Below, piece after piece: positions 33,606 to 45,612 of a stretch of DNA of 64,000 nt (positions are counted from its first letter, which is position 1; each line of letters opens with the position of its first letter). The notes under the pieces were generated by a model. That model ran no database searches, was not told the DNA's origin, and saw nothing but the letters and a program-made list of their open reading frames with translations. This DNA comes from Hyalella azteca (lineage: Eukaryota; Arthropoda; Malacostraca; Amphipoda; Hyalellidae), in assembly GCF_000764305.2 (NCBI RefSeq), contig NW_025931296.1, positions 290,365 to 354,364 on the forward strand. The letters are read 5' to 3'. A program made the position numbers and the translations under genes.

Positions 33606-34140
33606 TGCAGCAGCAGCTGCATGACCTGAAGAACAACTTCTTCAGTATCAGTAATATTAGTTGCAAGAACTGCAGCTTTAGTTATAGCAGTTAAAACGAC
33701 GAAGATCAATACATGTACTATGTATCGTAAAAATGTAGCAACAACAACAATGAGAGTAGAAACAGCAGCAGAAGCAGCAAAAAAAAACACTTACAGAACC
33801 TGTGTTATTTTCGATGTTCGAAGAAAAGAACAGAACCAGTGGCAATACAATAGCAGCGTCAATATAAAAAAATCATCTTCAGAAGGAATAAAAATAACAG
33901 TATGAGCAAAGGTAGCAGCAGCAACAACAACAAAAACTACAAAAAATGCACTACTATTGAAAACATCAAATTGCACAGCCGAAAACAAATAAACATAAAG
34001 AACCTGCGCTCATAAAGTGTCATGGAAAATATAAAAAATTTTGATGCGTGGGAAAAAAATTAAACTTTAATTTAATTCATTAAATAATTAAATTAAATAA
34101 CGACCAAAAACCTCGCACGAAAGCACAGGAAACAACAGGA
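33606..34140. other. Intron 4 sequence with cag/caa triplet-rich patches
   Basis: Short cagcaacaacaa-type runs at 33735-33785 and 33900-33945 and otherwise AT-rich DNA. No gene supported. Confidence 0.5.
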
Positions 34141-34144
34141 TTGT

Positions 34145-34278
34145 CCGCTATCGCTGTTCGCTATCGCTGTTCGCTATCATTGTTCGCTATCGCTGTTCGC
34201 TATCGCTGTTCGCTATCGCTGTTCGCTATCGCTGTTCGCTATCGCTGTTCGCTATCGCTGTTCGCTATCACTGTTCGC
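34145..34278. repeat. 13-bp minisatellite (gctatcgctgttc)
   Basis: Ten near-perfect copies. It passes directly into the next array, which has the same period and shares ctgttc. Confidence 0.93.
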
Positions 34279-34625
34279 TATCATCTCACTGTTCTCTCTT
34301 ACTGTTCTCTCTCACTGTTCTCTCTCACTGTTCTCTCTCACTGTTCTCTCTCACTGTTCTCTCACACTGTTCTCTCCCACTGTTCTCGCTCCCAGATCTC
34401 TCTCACTGTTCTCTCCCACTGTTATCTCTCACTATTCTCTCACTGTTCTCTCTCACTGTTCTCTCTCACTGTTTTCTCTCACTGTTTTCTCTCACTGTTC
34501 TCTCTCACTGTTCTCTCGCACTGTTCTCTCTCACGGTTCTCTCTCACAGTTCTCTCTCGCTGTTCTCTCTCGCTGTCCTCTCTCACTGTTCTCACTCCCA
34601 GTTCTCTCCCGCTGTTCTCCAGAGA
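34279..34625. repeat. 13-bp minisatellite (ctctcactgttct)
   Basis: About 26 copies with more variation than the neighbouring gctatcgctgttc array. Same phase and length, so one array probably derives from the other. Confidence 0.92.
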
Positions 34626-35335
34626 ACAATTATTCCCTCTCAAGACGCGAGGTTTTAATCTTGCCCTCACAAAGCGCGCCTCCGAGGGAACAGCTCCACC
34701 ACAATGGCCTGAGAATCCGGAAAAAGAGTGCAGCTTATGATTTCTTTGTAAGCTTTGCGAAAATATCCATGAAAAATTAATAATATTAATTCTGAGATTT
34801 GTTTATGTACTCATATTACAATCAATACCGAACTATTGTACCAGTTGATGAAATATTTGTTAATATTAATTATTATTATTAGCATGATACGTAGAGTTAT
34901 GGATGTAGGAATTAGTTATAAGAGAATATTTACATGTAACTCGTGAAATCTTCCCACAATTGTGCATTTTAAACAGTTTAAAATATGCAGTGAAAATTTA
35001 ATTCATAAATCATATGTAAAGAAATAATTGATAATATTCCAGCAAGTGAACAAGAAAAAATCAATGTTTGTTTGTTCAAAATATTTGCAAATACTTGGTA
35101 AAAAATTTTTCGTAAACCTTCATTAAACATCCTAAATATGGCAAATAAATATAATCTCTCAATAAACATTAAAATTAATTCGTAAAAAGTATTCCGTTTT
35201 CTCATTACGTGATGAAGCGCTGAGCAGAAAGTTAGCGTTGACTGCAGTATATAATTATGTTGATAAATGCACATCACAATCTATTAACACAATGAAATGT
35301 ACAGCATGAAGAGTGTCATGAGCTGTCTTCGGTAC
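34626..35335. other. AT-rich intron 4 sequence
   Basis: No gene or RNA feature supported. Confidence 0.45.
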
Positions 35336-35354
35336 TGCACTATATCCTTATCAC

Positions 35355-35628
35355 TATTCTCAGCCGATTAGAATACAGACTGCCTGCCTTCACTATTCTG
35401 AAGGAAGAATAGAATACAGACTGCCTGCCTTCACTATTCAGACGGCAGAATAGAATACAGACTGCCTGCCTTCACTATTCAGACGGCAGAATAGAATACA
35501 GACTGCCTGCCTTCACTATTCAGACGGCAGAATAGAATACAGACTGCCTGCCTTCACTATTCTGACGGCAGAATAGAATACAGACTGCCTGCCTTCACTA
35601 TTCTGACGGCAGAATAGAATACAGACAG
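35355..35628. repeat. 41-bp minisatellite with a palindrome in each unit
   Basis: About six and a half copies of gaatacagactgcctgccttc plus actattcagacggcagaata. In most units ctattctgacggcagaatag is a near-perfect palindrome that could fold into a hairpin. Confidence 0.9.
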
Positions 35629-36465
35629 CCCATAATATTCTGCTGTAGGACAGCAGACTTACAAATACGCAGGATCTCTCGATCCTTGCCGTGATCCTCG
35701 CTGTGATCTACCAATGACAGATCCCAGATCTTATTGATCTGCCAGACAGGTGTCCTGTGAACAGACGGTAGCGCTGTCCCTGTCTCTCTATTTGACAGAT
35801 GATTGGCGTTCTGTCTTGAGACAACGCGAGCTTGTACGTTTGCTCTCGTGTCTTTCATACATAATACATGAAGCATTTACAATACAAATACAATGAATAG
35901 TTGTAGATGAGTTATACACTTCAATATCATACACAATAAAGAACGAGTATGTTAGTTGCTGTATAGATATACTGTACGTTGGAGCATTTCTGCTGAAACA
36001 CGTAGATACATTTTACTAGATTTGTTCATTGAACAAAATTCACGCAAACTCTTTTCATTACATTCATCGTAATAAAGAAAATATGTATCCTATTACTGAC
36101 TGACAAAAATTTTTTACACATAACTGATATTTATTAAATTTTCGCTTACTATTATCATAAATAATTCAGTATTGTTTCTGTTGTTTATAATATGGTAAAA
36201 AATGATCGATTTTACTTAAAATCATTTCCAAGAATTTAAGTAACTAAAATTAGCTTAGGATAATTTACAGCATCTGATCGGCATGTTAAATATTGTGATC
36301 AAAAGCCGTAGAGTTTGTGAGCCATTCTTGGGACCACGAATCTGTGATGTAACTCTGCAATGAATGTAAAAAGCAGGAATGAATGGATTCAGGATACCGG
36401 GATTCTAAAAATTCAGGGAATATCAAGCCCAGATAATTCTGTGTTGACTTGCTTGTAGCAATACA
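35629..36465. other. Intron 4 sequence, no gene seen
   Basis: A block at 35650-35850 with repeated gatct and ctgtc motifs; AT-rich afterwards. Confidence 0.45.
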
Positions 36466-36668
36466 AAGTATACAATATACACTACCCGTCCAGCTGACAG
36501 TAGCCATACAAAGTATACAATACCCGTCCAGCTGACAGTAGCAATACAAAGTATACAATACCCGTCCAGCTGACAGTAGCAATACAAAGTATACACTACC
36601 CGTCCAGCTGACAGTAGCAATACAAAGTATACACTACCCGTCCAGCTGACAGTAGCAATACAAAGCAT
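36463..36668. repeat. 38-bp minisatellite (gtatacactacccgtccagc plus tgacagtagcaatacaaa)
   Basis: Five and a half copies, each with a cagctgac element. Copies differ by an aatac/actac change and one 8-bp extension in the leftmost copy. Confidence 0.92.
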
Positions 36669-36904
36669 ACGAGGCACTCCTGTATATACACAAATTATTC
36701 ACACAACAATGGGAACATTGTATAGACTTGCACGGCTGCTATTGGCCGCGCAAGGACTAATAGATGTATACCATTGATGCATTTTTCTTAAAAAATTCTG
36801 AATTTACTCACAAGAAGTAAGTAACTTTAGACCTATTTTAGTTTGATTAAAACATTATGAAATTTCCTGGATTTAAAAAAATCGTATTTAATGAGAAATT
36901 CCTT

Positions 36905-37012
36905 AATAGCGAGATAAGAGACGCGGGGAGGGAAGGGAGGGCGAGATAAGAAACGCGGGGAGGGAAGGGAGGGCGAGATAAGAGGCGCGGGGAGGGAAGG
37001 GAGGGAAGGAAT
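36905..37012. repeat. 32-bp G-rich repeat (gagataagaaacgcggggag plus ggaagggagggc)
   Basis: Three copies, ending exactly where the inverted Penelope-derived segment begins (gaaggaatttaaaagc). Confidence 0.9.
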
Positions 37013-37062
37013 TTAAAAGCAAAGAAAACGCCAAGAAAATTCACCATATCGATATTGAAAAC

Positions 37063-37088
37063 GTTTCGGAGTCCAGCTCCATCATCAG
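37063..37088 (-). ncRNA. Hammerhead-ribozyme-like core in the Penelope fragment
   Basis: The minus strand has ctgatga, a stem-loop (ggag, ctgga, ctcc) and then gaaac, matching the conserved CUGANGA - stem II - GAAA core of minimal hammerhead ribozymes known from Penelope-like elements. I could not find a convincing cleavage-site strand and stem I, so this is a core only. Confidence 0.5.
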
Positions 37089-37236
37089 TTCGACTAAACT
37101 GAAAATGAATAAAATCACTTTAAAAGTCAAAATTCAAAGACAGACATAAAACCTAAACAAGACCTAACATTATATCGAAATAAACAGGACTAGTTAGAAC
37201 AACTTAGTCCTAGGGGTACGGCAAGAATATAAAATC

Positions 37237-37647
37237 CTAGCGATTTACTATTTCCAGATTATATGAGCTAAACGCATTATTGAGACATGGTTTTCGTTTG
37301 AAGATATGTAGAGACTCCAAAATTCTCAAATCCGAGCAGCCAGAAGTGGAACCGAGTATCCTGAAATCACTCTCAGATACAGCCACGTCGCACTGTTCAG
37401 CATGGAGGCGCACGTAAGAATGAGGAGGCTTGGCGAGAGGCAAGTTAGAACGATAGCTCCTGCCACGGTGTTCAGAAACCCGGATGTAGAAGTTACGCGA
37501 CGTCATTCCAACGTACGTAGATGCACAGCGTGCACAACAGAACTCATAGACCAGGTTCTTGGCGTTTTCTTTGCTTTTAAATTCCTTGTGAACTTGCGAT
37601 ATAAGCAGACTAATGATATAAGTACTTAAAAGCATACGATGGTACAT
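37237..37647 (-). CDS. GIY-YIG endonuclease domain of a Penelope-like retroelement (partial)
   Basis: 136 codons with no internal stop. The domain features of Penelope-type endonucleases are visible: a VYEFCCARCASTYVGMTSRN segment carrying the GIY-YIG-like core with a Cys pair, the conserved Arg/His in RVSEHRGRS, a later His and Cys (LHAEQC), the catalytic Glu in LRILESLHI, and the terminal K-P-C-L-N-N motif before the stop. Such endonucleases nick the target so that the element's reverse transcriptase can prime there. The RT domain that should precede it is absent, so the fragment cannot move by itself. The first 20 or so residues look like translated upstream sequence rather than domain. 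Nested in DDR intron 4, same strand as DDR. Confidence 0.85.
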   Translation of the reverse strand: MYHRMLLSTYIISLLISQVHKEFKSKENAKNLVYEFCCARCASTYVGMTSRNFYIRVSEHRGRSYRSNLPLAKPPHSYVRLHAEQCDVAVSESDFRILGSTSGCSDLRILESLHIFKRKPCLNNAFSSYNLEIVNR

Positions 37648-37660
37648 GGTAGTACAAAAC

Positions 37661-38570
37661 TAAAATTGACAGATAAAATTCGTTATGAAATTTATTCTCA
37701 GGAAAGCAAAAAGTTTGTTAAGAAAAATTCGTCGTTAAAAGCGGTGAAGCTAATGAATAAAACATTTACAGACGGCATAAGTTAAAAAGATGCTAAAAAA
37801 ATGCGTTAAAAGATACAGATGCAAAAAGATGGCAAAAGTTCAAGAAAAGATGCCGGGACCGAAACAACGCGGAGCAAAAAAATTCCCATCAATTATATTT
37901 GATTCTACCTATGACAATCATTGAGTTTTATTCCTAAAAAAATATTCAAATTTTTAGTGTAAATATTTGTCTGTCCCATGAGCATATTTTCTTATTGATA
38001 AGTTTTCGAAAAAAAAGAGAATGAGATCCCAAAAGCCTCGGAAAGGGTTTTGAGGGCATCAGCTGTTCCCTCTCCTCTCTCTTAACCCAAACTTGCGCTC
38101 AAACTTGCAGCTCCCCAGGCGAGATACTCAATCAATCGAACTCGAGTTTGAGTTGAAGTTTAGACAGGCCTTGTGGTCCCGCGCGTCAAGATAGCTAAAG
38201 TTGAGGTCAACGTTAAGGTTAACTAAGTTTAGATCCAAGGCGCGCATCCTGCATGTTAAAAAACTCTTACTTTTTCCTCAATTAAGCGGTTAATTAATTA
38301 CTACTAGACAATATTTTTGGTTGCAAAATATAACTGAAATAAAAATCACAGTAATAATTGCGAAACTTTTTAGGAACATTTTAAAGACGAGCCCTCTAGA
38401 AAGACGCCATCGTGCTAAACGATTTCTTATAAAAAAAATAATATGAATAGCAATTAAAACTCTTTCACTTCTTATAGCTCCGAATATAAATGAATAGAAT
38501 ACAATAACTACGGCAAAACTGGAGTGCGACAAAACAGAGAGAAAGAAAGCCTGCACGAAGGCTTAGTGGC
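37661..38570. other. Intron 4 sequence, no gene seen
   Basis: AT-rich, with a short mixed block at 38030-38240. No gene supported. Confidence 0.45.
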
Positions 38571-38574
38571 AAGA

Positions 38575-38755
38575 AGTGAGGGAAGTGAGGGAAGTGAGGG
38601 AAGTGAGGGAAGTGAGGGGAGTGAGGGGAGTGAGGGGAGTGAGGGAAGTTAGGGAAGTGAGGGAAGTGAGAGAAGTGAGGAAAGTGAGGGCAGTGAGAGA
38701 ATTGAGGGGAATGATGTAAGTGAGGGGAGTGAGGGAAGTGGGGGAAGGAATGACT
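38575..38755. repeat. 9-bp minisatellite (gtgagggaa)
   Basis: About 19 copies with ggggagt and gggcagt variants. The minus-strand His/Phe/Pro ORF is an artefact of the period. Confidence 0.92.
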
Positions 38756-39465
38756 GTTTGTTATGCCCCTCGTGTCTGGTATCATTTTCCCCTCAGGAGA
38801 AGATCGCGCCGTGTGAGGGCCAGTCCCACAAATTACGCTTCCAGCCGCAACAGAAATTCTGGCAAAAATTATTGCATAAATTCCGGAATAAAAAATCAGA
38901 GGCTGGCGCTCATTGAGGTCGAGAGTTGAGGGTGACCTCGGCCTAATTTGATTACAAAATTTTTCCTTGAAAAAAATGTGCGGATAAAATATATTATTGA
39001 TAACTAGATTAAATTCTATATTTTTTATTGTATTACAGAATTTTCCTTCGGAAAGAAAGGTGCGGATAAAACATGTTGATGATAACTAAATTAAATCTCA
39101 CTCATGTAATCTTTTTATATATTGTATTTATTAAGTTATTTGAAGTAATAGAGAAATTGGGTGTGAAGATGTAGTGTTAGTGGTGGCGATGATGGTGGCA
39201 GTGTCAGTTGTAGTACAGGAAGTTGTGAAAGAAGTAATCTTTAATTTTAAGAATATGAATTTATCGAATTTTTTAAATTGGAAACAACTGAACTTCTTGT
39301 ATTATGCTTACTTCAAAACATGACACAAATCAAATATGAAAAAATCGTTTGATAGAATAGGAAAATTTCAAAAATGCCATGATAACTTCTTAAAAGATTA
39401 TTCGAAACTTACACAATCTACATGGCTTATAAACTCACAAGTTCAAGGTTATACGCCTTACACTA
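38756..39465. other. Intron 4 sequence, no gene seen
   Basis: A diverged ~85-bp repeat of the ttttccttgaaaaaaatgtgcgg block is seen at about 38961 and 39045. Nothing else recognised. Confidence 0.45.
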
Positions 39466-39469
39466 AATT

Positions 39470-39640
39470 TCAGCGATGTCTCAGGTAAAAAAACAGGAAT
39501 TACGTAGTAAGTTAAAAATTCAGCGATATCTCATGATAAAAAAAGGATTTACGTGTTAAATAAAAAAATCAGCGATATCTCATGTTTAAAAAAGGATTTA
39601 CGTAGTATATAAAAAATTCCGCGATATCTCAGGTTAAAAA
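39470..39640. repeat. ~49-bp tandem repeat (cagcgatatctcatg...ggatttacgtagta)
   Basis: Three and a half diverged copies, each with gcgatatctca and a poly-A stretch. Confidence 0.85.
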
Positions 39641-40184
39641 CTACTGGCTGACCCCCATGTTGATATTCCAGCCAGCCTTGTATGTATTCCAAGCCGCGGT
39701 GTCTGGAATATTCCTAGCATATATTCCCGACAGAACGTGGTTCCCATTGCTCTGTCTATGGAACGTTTCAGAATACGAATTTCTACAACATAGAATATTT
39801 TAAAACGTATTCCATTTTATTGAAAAACTGAAAACTACACCGAACAAGACGCTCCGCTGTATTTTTAAGAAAATGCTGAAACATTATCATTTTTATGCAA
39901 TGCGGATGAAAATGCTGATAGAATTTTACGCGTTGTTCTTATTCAACTATTTTTTATTTATATCAAATGAATAATAGGTTAATTTTTCTTGACCACTTCG
40001 ATGACAAATTTTTCCTAACCTAACACGCATAGATGTTGCAAACCATGTGCAGTTTGTGTCTTTTTTGGAGATTTTTCAAGGGAATGTTTTTTTCTGGAAA
40101 ATTTTAAAGGAATAATTCCAGGAGAAATAATATTTTTTCTTGACGGCGCTGGGGCAAAGAGCATCTCAGGCACTCAGACTACAA

Positions 40185-40366
40185 TGTTTGCAATACTCGC
40201 TGCCAGCAATACTGCTGACAACTGCCAGCAATACTGCTGACAACTGCCAGCACGGCCACTGCTGACAACTGCCAGCAGCACGGCCACTGCTGACAACTGC
40301 CAGCAGCACGGCCACTGCTGACAACTGCCAGCAGCATGGCCACTGCTGACAACTGCCAGCACAGCA
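40185..40366. repeat. 28-bp minisatellite (cagcacggccactgctgaca plus actgccag)
   Basis: Six copies; the leftmost two have aatactg in place of cggccactg and are shorter. The Ala/Val/Gln ORFs on the minus strand are artefacts. Confidence 0.92.
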
Positions 40367-40459
40367 GCAGCACAACAAATGGAGCGCCCATATCGCCAGA
40401 AGATTTATTGCTTCTTCTTGTGAGGCTCGCGAGAGCAAGCGATGTTCCTGCACTGCAAG

Positions 40460-40720
40460 CTCTAGGTGAAGAGTTGTAGAGTGGTAGAAGAGTGGTGGTA
40501 GAGTGGTACAAGTGATGGTAGATTGGTGGTAGGATGGTGGAAGAGTGGTATGAGTGATGGTAGAATGGTTTTAAAGCGGTACAATTGGCGGTAGAGTGGT
40601 ACGAATGGTTGGAAATTGTTAGAAGTGGTGGTAGATTGATACCAATTGATACAGAGGAATTGTAAAGTGGTAGGAGAGATTGTACAGGAGTACGTGTAGT
40701 TGTAAAATGGTAGAGAACAA
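40460..40720. repeat. Degenerate (gtggtagagtggta)n repeat
   Basis: Diverged short-period repeat of ggtagant and gtgg elements without fixed length. Confidence 0.7.
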
Positions 40721-41385
40721 TGGCAAAGCACAATGGTGTAGCAAGTTATTCCGCAACGTCTTCCTAAAGTCTAAATTGTTCACACCTCCCCTTTCCCGAA
40801 GCAGCTGTACCCGAACAACAGCTGTAAAGCATCAACTATCAACAGTCTTCATACACCAGGCACTGTTACCGTATTGCTGCCAATAACCAGTGACAGCAGT
40901 CATGCCGACATACCTCTTCTTAATTTAAAAACCAAAGCATTTTATTCAAATAAAGAAATTTCCCTCTTTAGCTGCAAGTACAGTTGGTGCAAAACTCTAT
41001 TGTCAGTCTGGTTTTATCTTACTTATTTGAAAAGATCTTTATACATTGTAACAGACCGTGATTACCTGTTGATTGTTCACGGAAAAAATAATTTTGAGTA
41101 TCAGGCATTGTCATAAATACCAACGGGAAGCCAGGAAGAAAAACCTAAGAAGTCAGTCAAATTAAACAGCTTCAAATCGGCTTGTTTTCAGATATAATAT
41201 CAATTATATTGATAATATCAATAATATTTATATTAATATTGCATTGATATCTCCTTAATCTCCACCGTACAATCTTACAGCTCCCAAAGATAACTCGAAA
41301 AACAAAATTAGGTTCCTACAAATAGAACGCTTAAAAAATTTTGGGACAAGATTCATAATATCCTTTTGTTCTTGCGAATTAAAAA
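40721..41385. other. Intron 4 sequence, no gene seen
   Basis: Several short ORFs only; no family resemblance. Confidence 0.45.
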
Positions 41386-41822
41386 TGGAAACTAAATTGA
41401 ATAATAAAGGAAAAAACGTATTGCGAATTAGAAATGGAAACTAAATTGAATAATAAAAGGAAAAAACATATTGCGAATTACATATGGAAACTAAATTGAA
41501 TGATAAAAGGAAAAAACGTATTGCGCATTAGAAATGAAATTGAAATAACAATAAAAGGAAAAAAGTATTACGAATTAGAAATATAAACTAAATAGAATAA
41601 TAAAAGAAAAGAACGTATTACGAATTACAAATGGAAACTAAATTGAATAATAAAAGGAAAAAACGTATTACGAATTACAAATGGAAACTAAATTGAATAA
41701 TAAAAGGAAAAAACGTATTGCGAATTACAAATGGAAACTAAATTGAATAATAAAAGGAAAAAACGTATTGCGAATTACAAATGGAAACTAAATTGAATAA
41801 TAAAAGGAAAAAACGTATCAAA
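41385..41822. repeat. 50-bp A-rich minisatellite (gcgaattacaaatggaaact plus aaattgaataataaaaggaa plus aaaacgtatt)
   Basis: Nearly nine copies. The rightmost four are almost identical and the left ones diverged, indicating polarised recent expansion at the right end. Confidence 0.92.
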
Positions 41823-43700
41823 AATCGGCGAGCGCTAAGACCACGTCACGAGGACAACTTTGCTCCAGTCGCTCTCCGCTCGAACGCCCGGCGTTAGGTG
41901 GACTAGAATACTGGAACGGGCGGGAATGGTGGGAATGAAAGCGAGTTTCGGGAATACCAGAGTGTGGGGATACTGGAACAGGCGGGGGGTGGAACGCCGG
42001 TGGGAATATCGGATTGTGGGAAAACTAAACAGATGCGGGAATTTCTAAGAACATCATGAATAAGGAAATACTGAGGAATGCCGTTATACGGCCGAGCTAC
42101 GAAAGATGCAGAAATGTCAGTAAGAAAGAATAACAGTGTTATGAAGTTTTTTATGAATTGCAGTGCAACCAAGATACCTCCGATCGAGAGAATATCAGTC
42201 CGAGATCAAAGCCATGGTGCGAATTTTCATCGAAAAGAATTTATGGCAGGCTATCTTTTTGTTTATAATGGAAACCAGCTGCAAACGCAAGACCAAATAG
42301 CGAGCATTACGACCGACTAAAATTGAAAAAAGCCCGTTCTTCGGTTCATTTGTTTGTCAACTACATACCTAATAGTAGTATTAGTAATATTAATAATAAT
42401 AATAATTATAATACAAATTATAATAGTAATGAGTATGCACATACAGTATATACGAATCACTTCTTCGCCATCTTATTTTCCTGACGGAAGAGCTTCAGGC
42501 CACATAAGTTTACCAGGCATATTTGGTGTAAATTTTTTTACATTGTGAAAAATAGTTAATTTTTAGACTGTGGCATCAACTTTGCCTGATAGTGATCAAT
42601 CAGAAGTACTAATTAGTTTACTACAAATTTCTTTTTAGTACTACTACAAATAATACTAAATATAGAATAGTAAGGATAATACTAATAATAGTACTATGTT
42701 TACTAATTATTAGTTTAGTAGTAATAAAAAATATTTAACATAATTCGCGCAGTTATGTCTCATCTGGAACGTTCTTTATTTTGTTATCAAGCGAAATAAA
42801 ATTGAATTTCCTGTTCGTTTTTCATGCAGAAAACTTGCTGTACCGTAAGTTTTTATCCAGAAAACTTTTAATAATTATATGATAATATATTTGGATGATA
42901 TAAAAAGGTTGGAAATTGATATAAGGAACACGCTCGGGATGCATGGAATAATATCGTATTAACTTGTACAATTCCTGAGATAAGTTTGAAGAAACATCAT
43001 ACATCGATCCGATGTATCATAAATTGATTCCACTCATCATACATTGATCTCATGCATCATACATTTTACTCATGCATTATATCATGAATTATAACCTGGT
43101 CCCATCATCATACAGTGATATCATATACCATCATATATTGCTGGAAATTTTATCTCTGATAGATATAAAGATGATCTAATTTACTGGAAATGGAAACAAA
43201 TATTTTCCCGTTTTCCCTGATACACGTAAGCTGGAGAAAGGATCGTTGCATTAGTCACTCAAGCTTCATTTCCCGTTAACGGATTGTGATTAAGAGATCA
43301 TCATTTGGTTTCGAAGTATCATTTAATTCATTAAACATTATTACTGCATTATAAACATCATTACTGCATTTGAAGCATCATTGCTGCATTAAAAATATTG
43401 AAGAATTTCAATCAGAATCAATCTTAAGTAACAAATATTATATTTATTTCAAAAGTTTAATGTTATGGCTCACCCGATGATATTAATAATATAAGACCAT
43501 GAACTTTGCCAATGGAATTTTCAGGCATATTGTCAGTATTATTTCTTCATTAATTGGAAATAAATTCTGAGCAAGAAGTTGAAAATCGCAAATTTTCGCT
43601 CCATCCTCCTGTGCATCCTTGCTGTTGGGATACATATTTGTTCAGCCACACGCAAGTTACTTTCATTTACACACCAATATAGTATGAAAGGACAAACAAC
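41823..43700. other. Intron 4 sequence, no gene seen
   Basis: Contains a ggaat/actgga-rich block (41890-42060), an aat-rich tract (42370-42440), an actaata-rich tract (42600-42725) and catcatacattgatc repeats (43005-43140). No gene supported. Confidence 0.45.
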
Positions 43701-43714
43701 GAATTGAGAAATAC

Positions 43715-44440
43715 GGTGTGAAGTTGTTTGCACGGTAATATATACATACCTCTATTAAAGTCCTACTATGAACACTGTAAAATCGTTCAAACTTTTGACG
43801 CAGTCTCAATACGCTATAAAATTCATTACACACTAGCCATACTCACAGGACACTTGAAAGTATTGTAAAGTCAAAAAAGCAGTCGTTCGTTACACTCTGG
43901 TGGCTAAGATGACGCAGACTGGCCTTATATAGTCGAACGTGGCGGTTCTTCACCAGAAGCCTGAGCGTACCGCAATTTTTGTTCAGGTTGCCGTAAATGA
44001 AGTTTGTTGCAAGGTTAAGTGAGCGCCGTTGTTTGTCGTGAAAGTCGCTCTGTCCTGCTATCCAATCAGTCAATTTTTTACTGAGGCCTTCAGAGGCGGC
44101 TGGCTACGCTGATTGAGTATTTTTTGCAATCCCGAGAAGTGATGCTAGCAATCTCTCCATCGCCCCTTGGCAATCCAGTTTTTGTACATGTCAAGCGAAA
44201 TAAAATTCTTCTCTAAATAATAGGGGATTTTAAATCCCCACCGAAGTGAGGGATGACATATTTATAAGAACCGGTAACAACCTTTTGGTTCTTCCCATGG
44301 AATTTAGTGTTTGCCATAACGTGAAGTAGTTAGCACGGTAATACAAGTATATTATACATGCCTTTATTGAAATCATACTATCAACACTATAAAGTCGTTC
44401 AAACCTTTGACACACTCTCAGTACACTATAAAATCGATAT
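43715..44440. repeat. ~115-bp direct repeats flanking about 490 bp
   Basis: 43715-43830 and 44320-44440 share gtgaagt.gtt.gcacggtaat, acactataaa.tcgttcaaac, and ctc.tacactataaaat blocks. The internal part includes a ctggccttatatagtcgaac segment. This could be a small terminal-repeat element or a plain duplication; no coding sequence is seen inside. Confidence 0.55.
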
Positions 44441-44671
44441 TAAAGAGCCGATGGAAAAGCCGTCTACCAATGCAACAAAAATTAATGCAACATGTTAACT
44501 TCTTCGGGTCAAAAAAAGTATTCGTACAAAACAACTTATAGACAAACGACAAGCCATCTAATTAACTTTTATTATACCTGTATTAAATTACATATAATGT
44601 TCTTTACAAGTGTTTGGTCTTGTGAGACCATACGACAAGTGGGGCTACCGTATGGGCCATTCGGCCCCGTG

Positions 44672-44826
44672 ATGAGTTACGGTAATGCTGGAATACTGAT
44701 GAGTTACGGTAATGCTGGAATACTGATGAGTTACGGTAATGCTGGAATACTGATGAGTTACGGTAATGCTGGAATACTGATGAGTTACGGTAATGCTGGA
44801 ATACTGACGAGTTACGGTAATGCGGG
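44672..44826. repeat. 27-bp minisatellite (atgagttacggtaatgctgg plus aatactg)
   Basis: Six almost perfect copies; the plus-strand repeated peptide is an artefact of the 27-bp period. Confidence 0.93.
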
Positions 44827-45325
44827 ATTGCTGAAATGCTAATTTTTTCGCCCTAGATTTTTTTCCCCATTACTTATGGACGAGTTTTGAAATTTATAAA
44901 ACTGTTAAGTTTTTCAAAAGCCAGTTTTTCAGAAATAATAAACAATTAATGTCTTAGTATTTGAATGCCATTTAAAATCGACGCCTGTTTCATCAAAATA
45001 AAGTTTGTTATTCAAACTTTAAAAATGAAAGTTTTCAGCACCCAAATTATTAATGAATGATGAAATAATGTAATCTCTGATTTCATCATATTCTGCCTTT
45101 CACATAAAATTATTATTTCGTTCACTTATCTTTTCATTTTTGATCAGTTATACGAGACCCTTTAAAAATGTCAGTCTCAGCCTAGAACTAGTGTATTAGA
45201 TAATAAAAATTTAGAAAATTTCACACTTCACTCCATTAAAAACCGGTCGCAATGCAGTTGAAGGCCAACATTAGAATTTGTTACATAGCTTGAGTTGAAG
45301 CATTCTGAAGCACTTACCAGATAAT
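44827..45325. other. AT-rich intron 4 sequence
   Basis: No gene supported. Confidence 0.45.
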
Positions 45326-45329
45326 AGTA

Positions 45330-45612
45330 ATATATAAAACATAACATATATATTATGGCTGCTTAAGTTAAATGAAATGATTTAATAATAATGATACAAC
45401 ACATAGCATATCATATATTATGGCTGCTTAAATGAAATACTTTAATAATAATGATGTAACACATAGCATGACATATATTATGGCTGCTTAAATGAAATAA
45501 TTTTATAATACTGATATAAAACATAGCCTAACATATATTATGGCTGCTTAAATGAAATAATTTGATAATAATGATATAAAACATAGCATGACATATATTA
45601 TGGTTGCTTAAA
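45330..45612. repeat. ~59-bp tandem repeat (acatatattatggctgctta...aatgatataaaacatagc)
   Basis: Nearly five copies, with the tatggctgcttaa block best conserved. Confidence 0.9.

Larger units (their letters stand above)
37012..37660 (-). mobile_element. Penelope-like element, 3' fragment
   Basis: On the minus strand: a GIY-YIG endonuclease ORF (37237-37647), about 150 bp of non-coding sequence, a hammerhead-like core (37063-37088), then a 30-bp segment (37012-37042) that is the reverse complement of the ORF region ggaatttaaaagcaaag. No reverse transcriptase part is present, so the element is 5' truncated. A second, shorter fragment with the same order of core and antisense segment is at 59310-59430. 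Confidence 0.85.
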
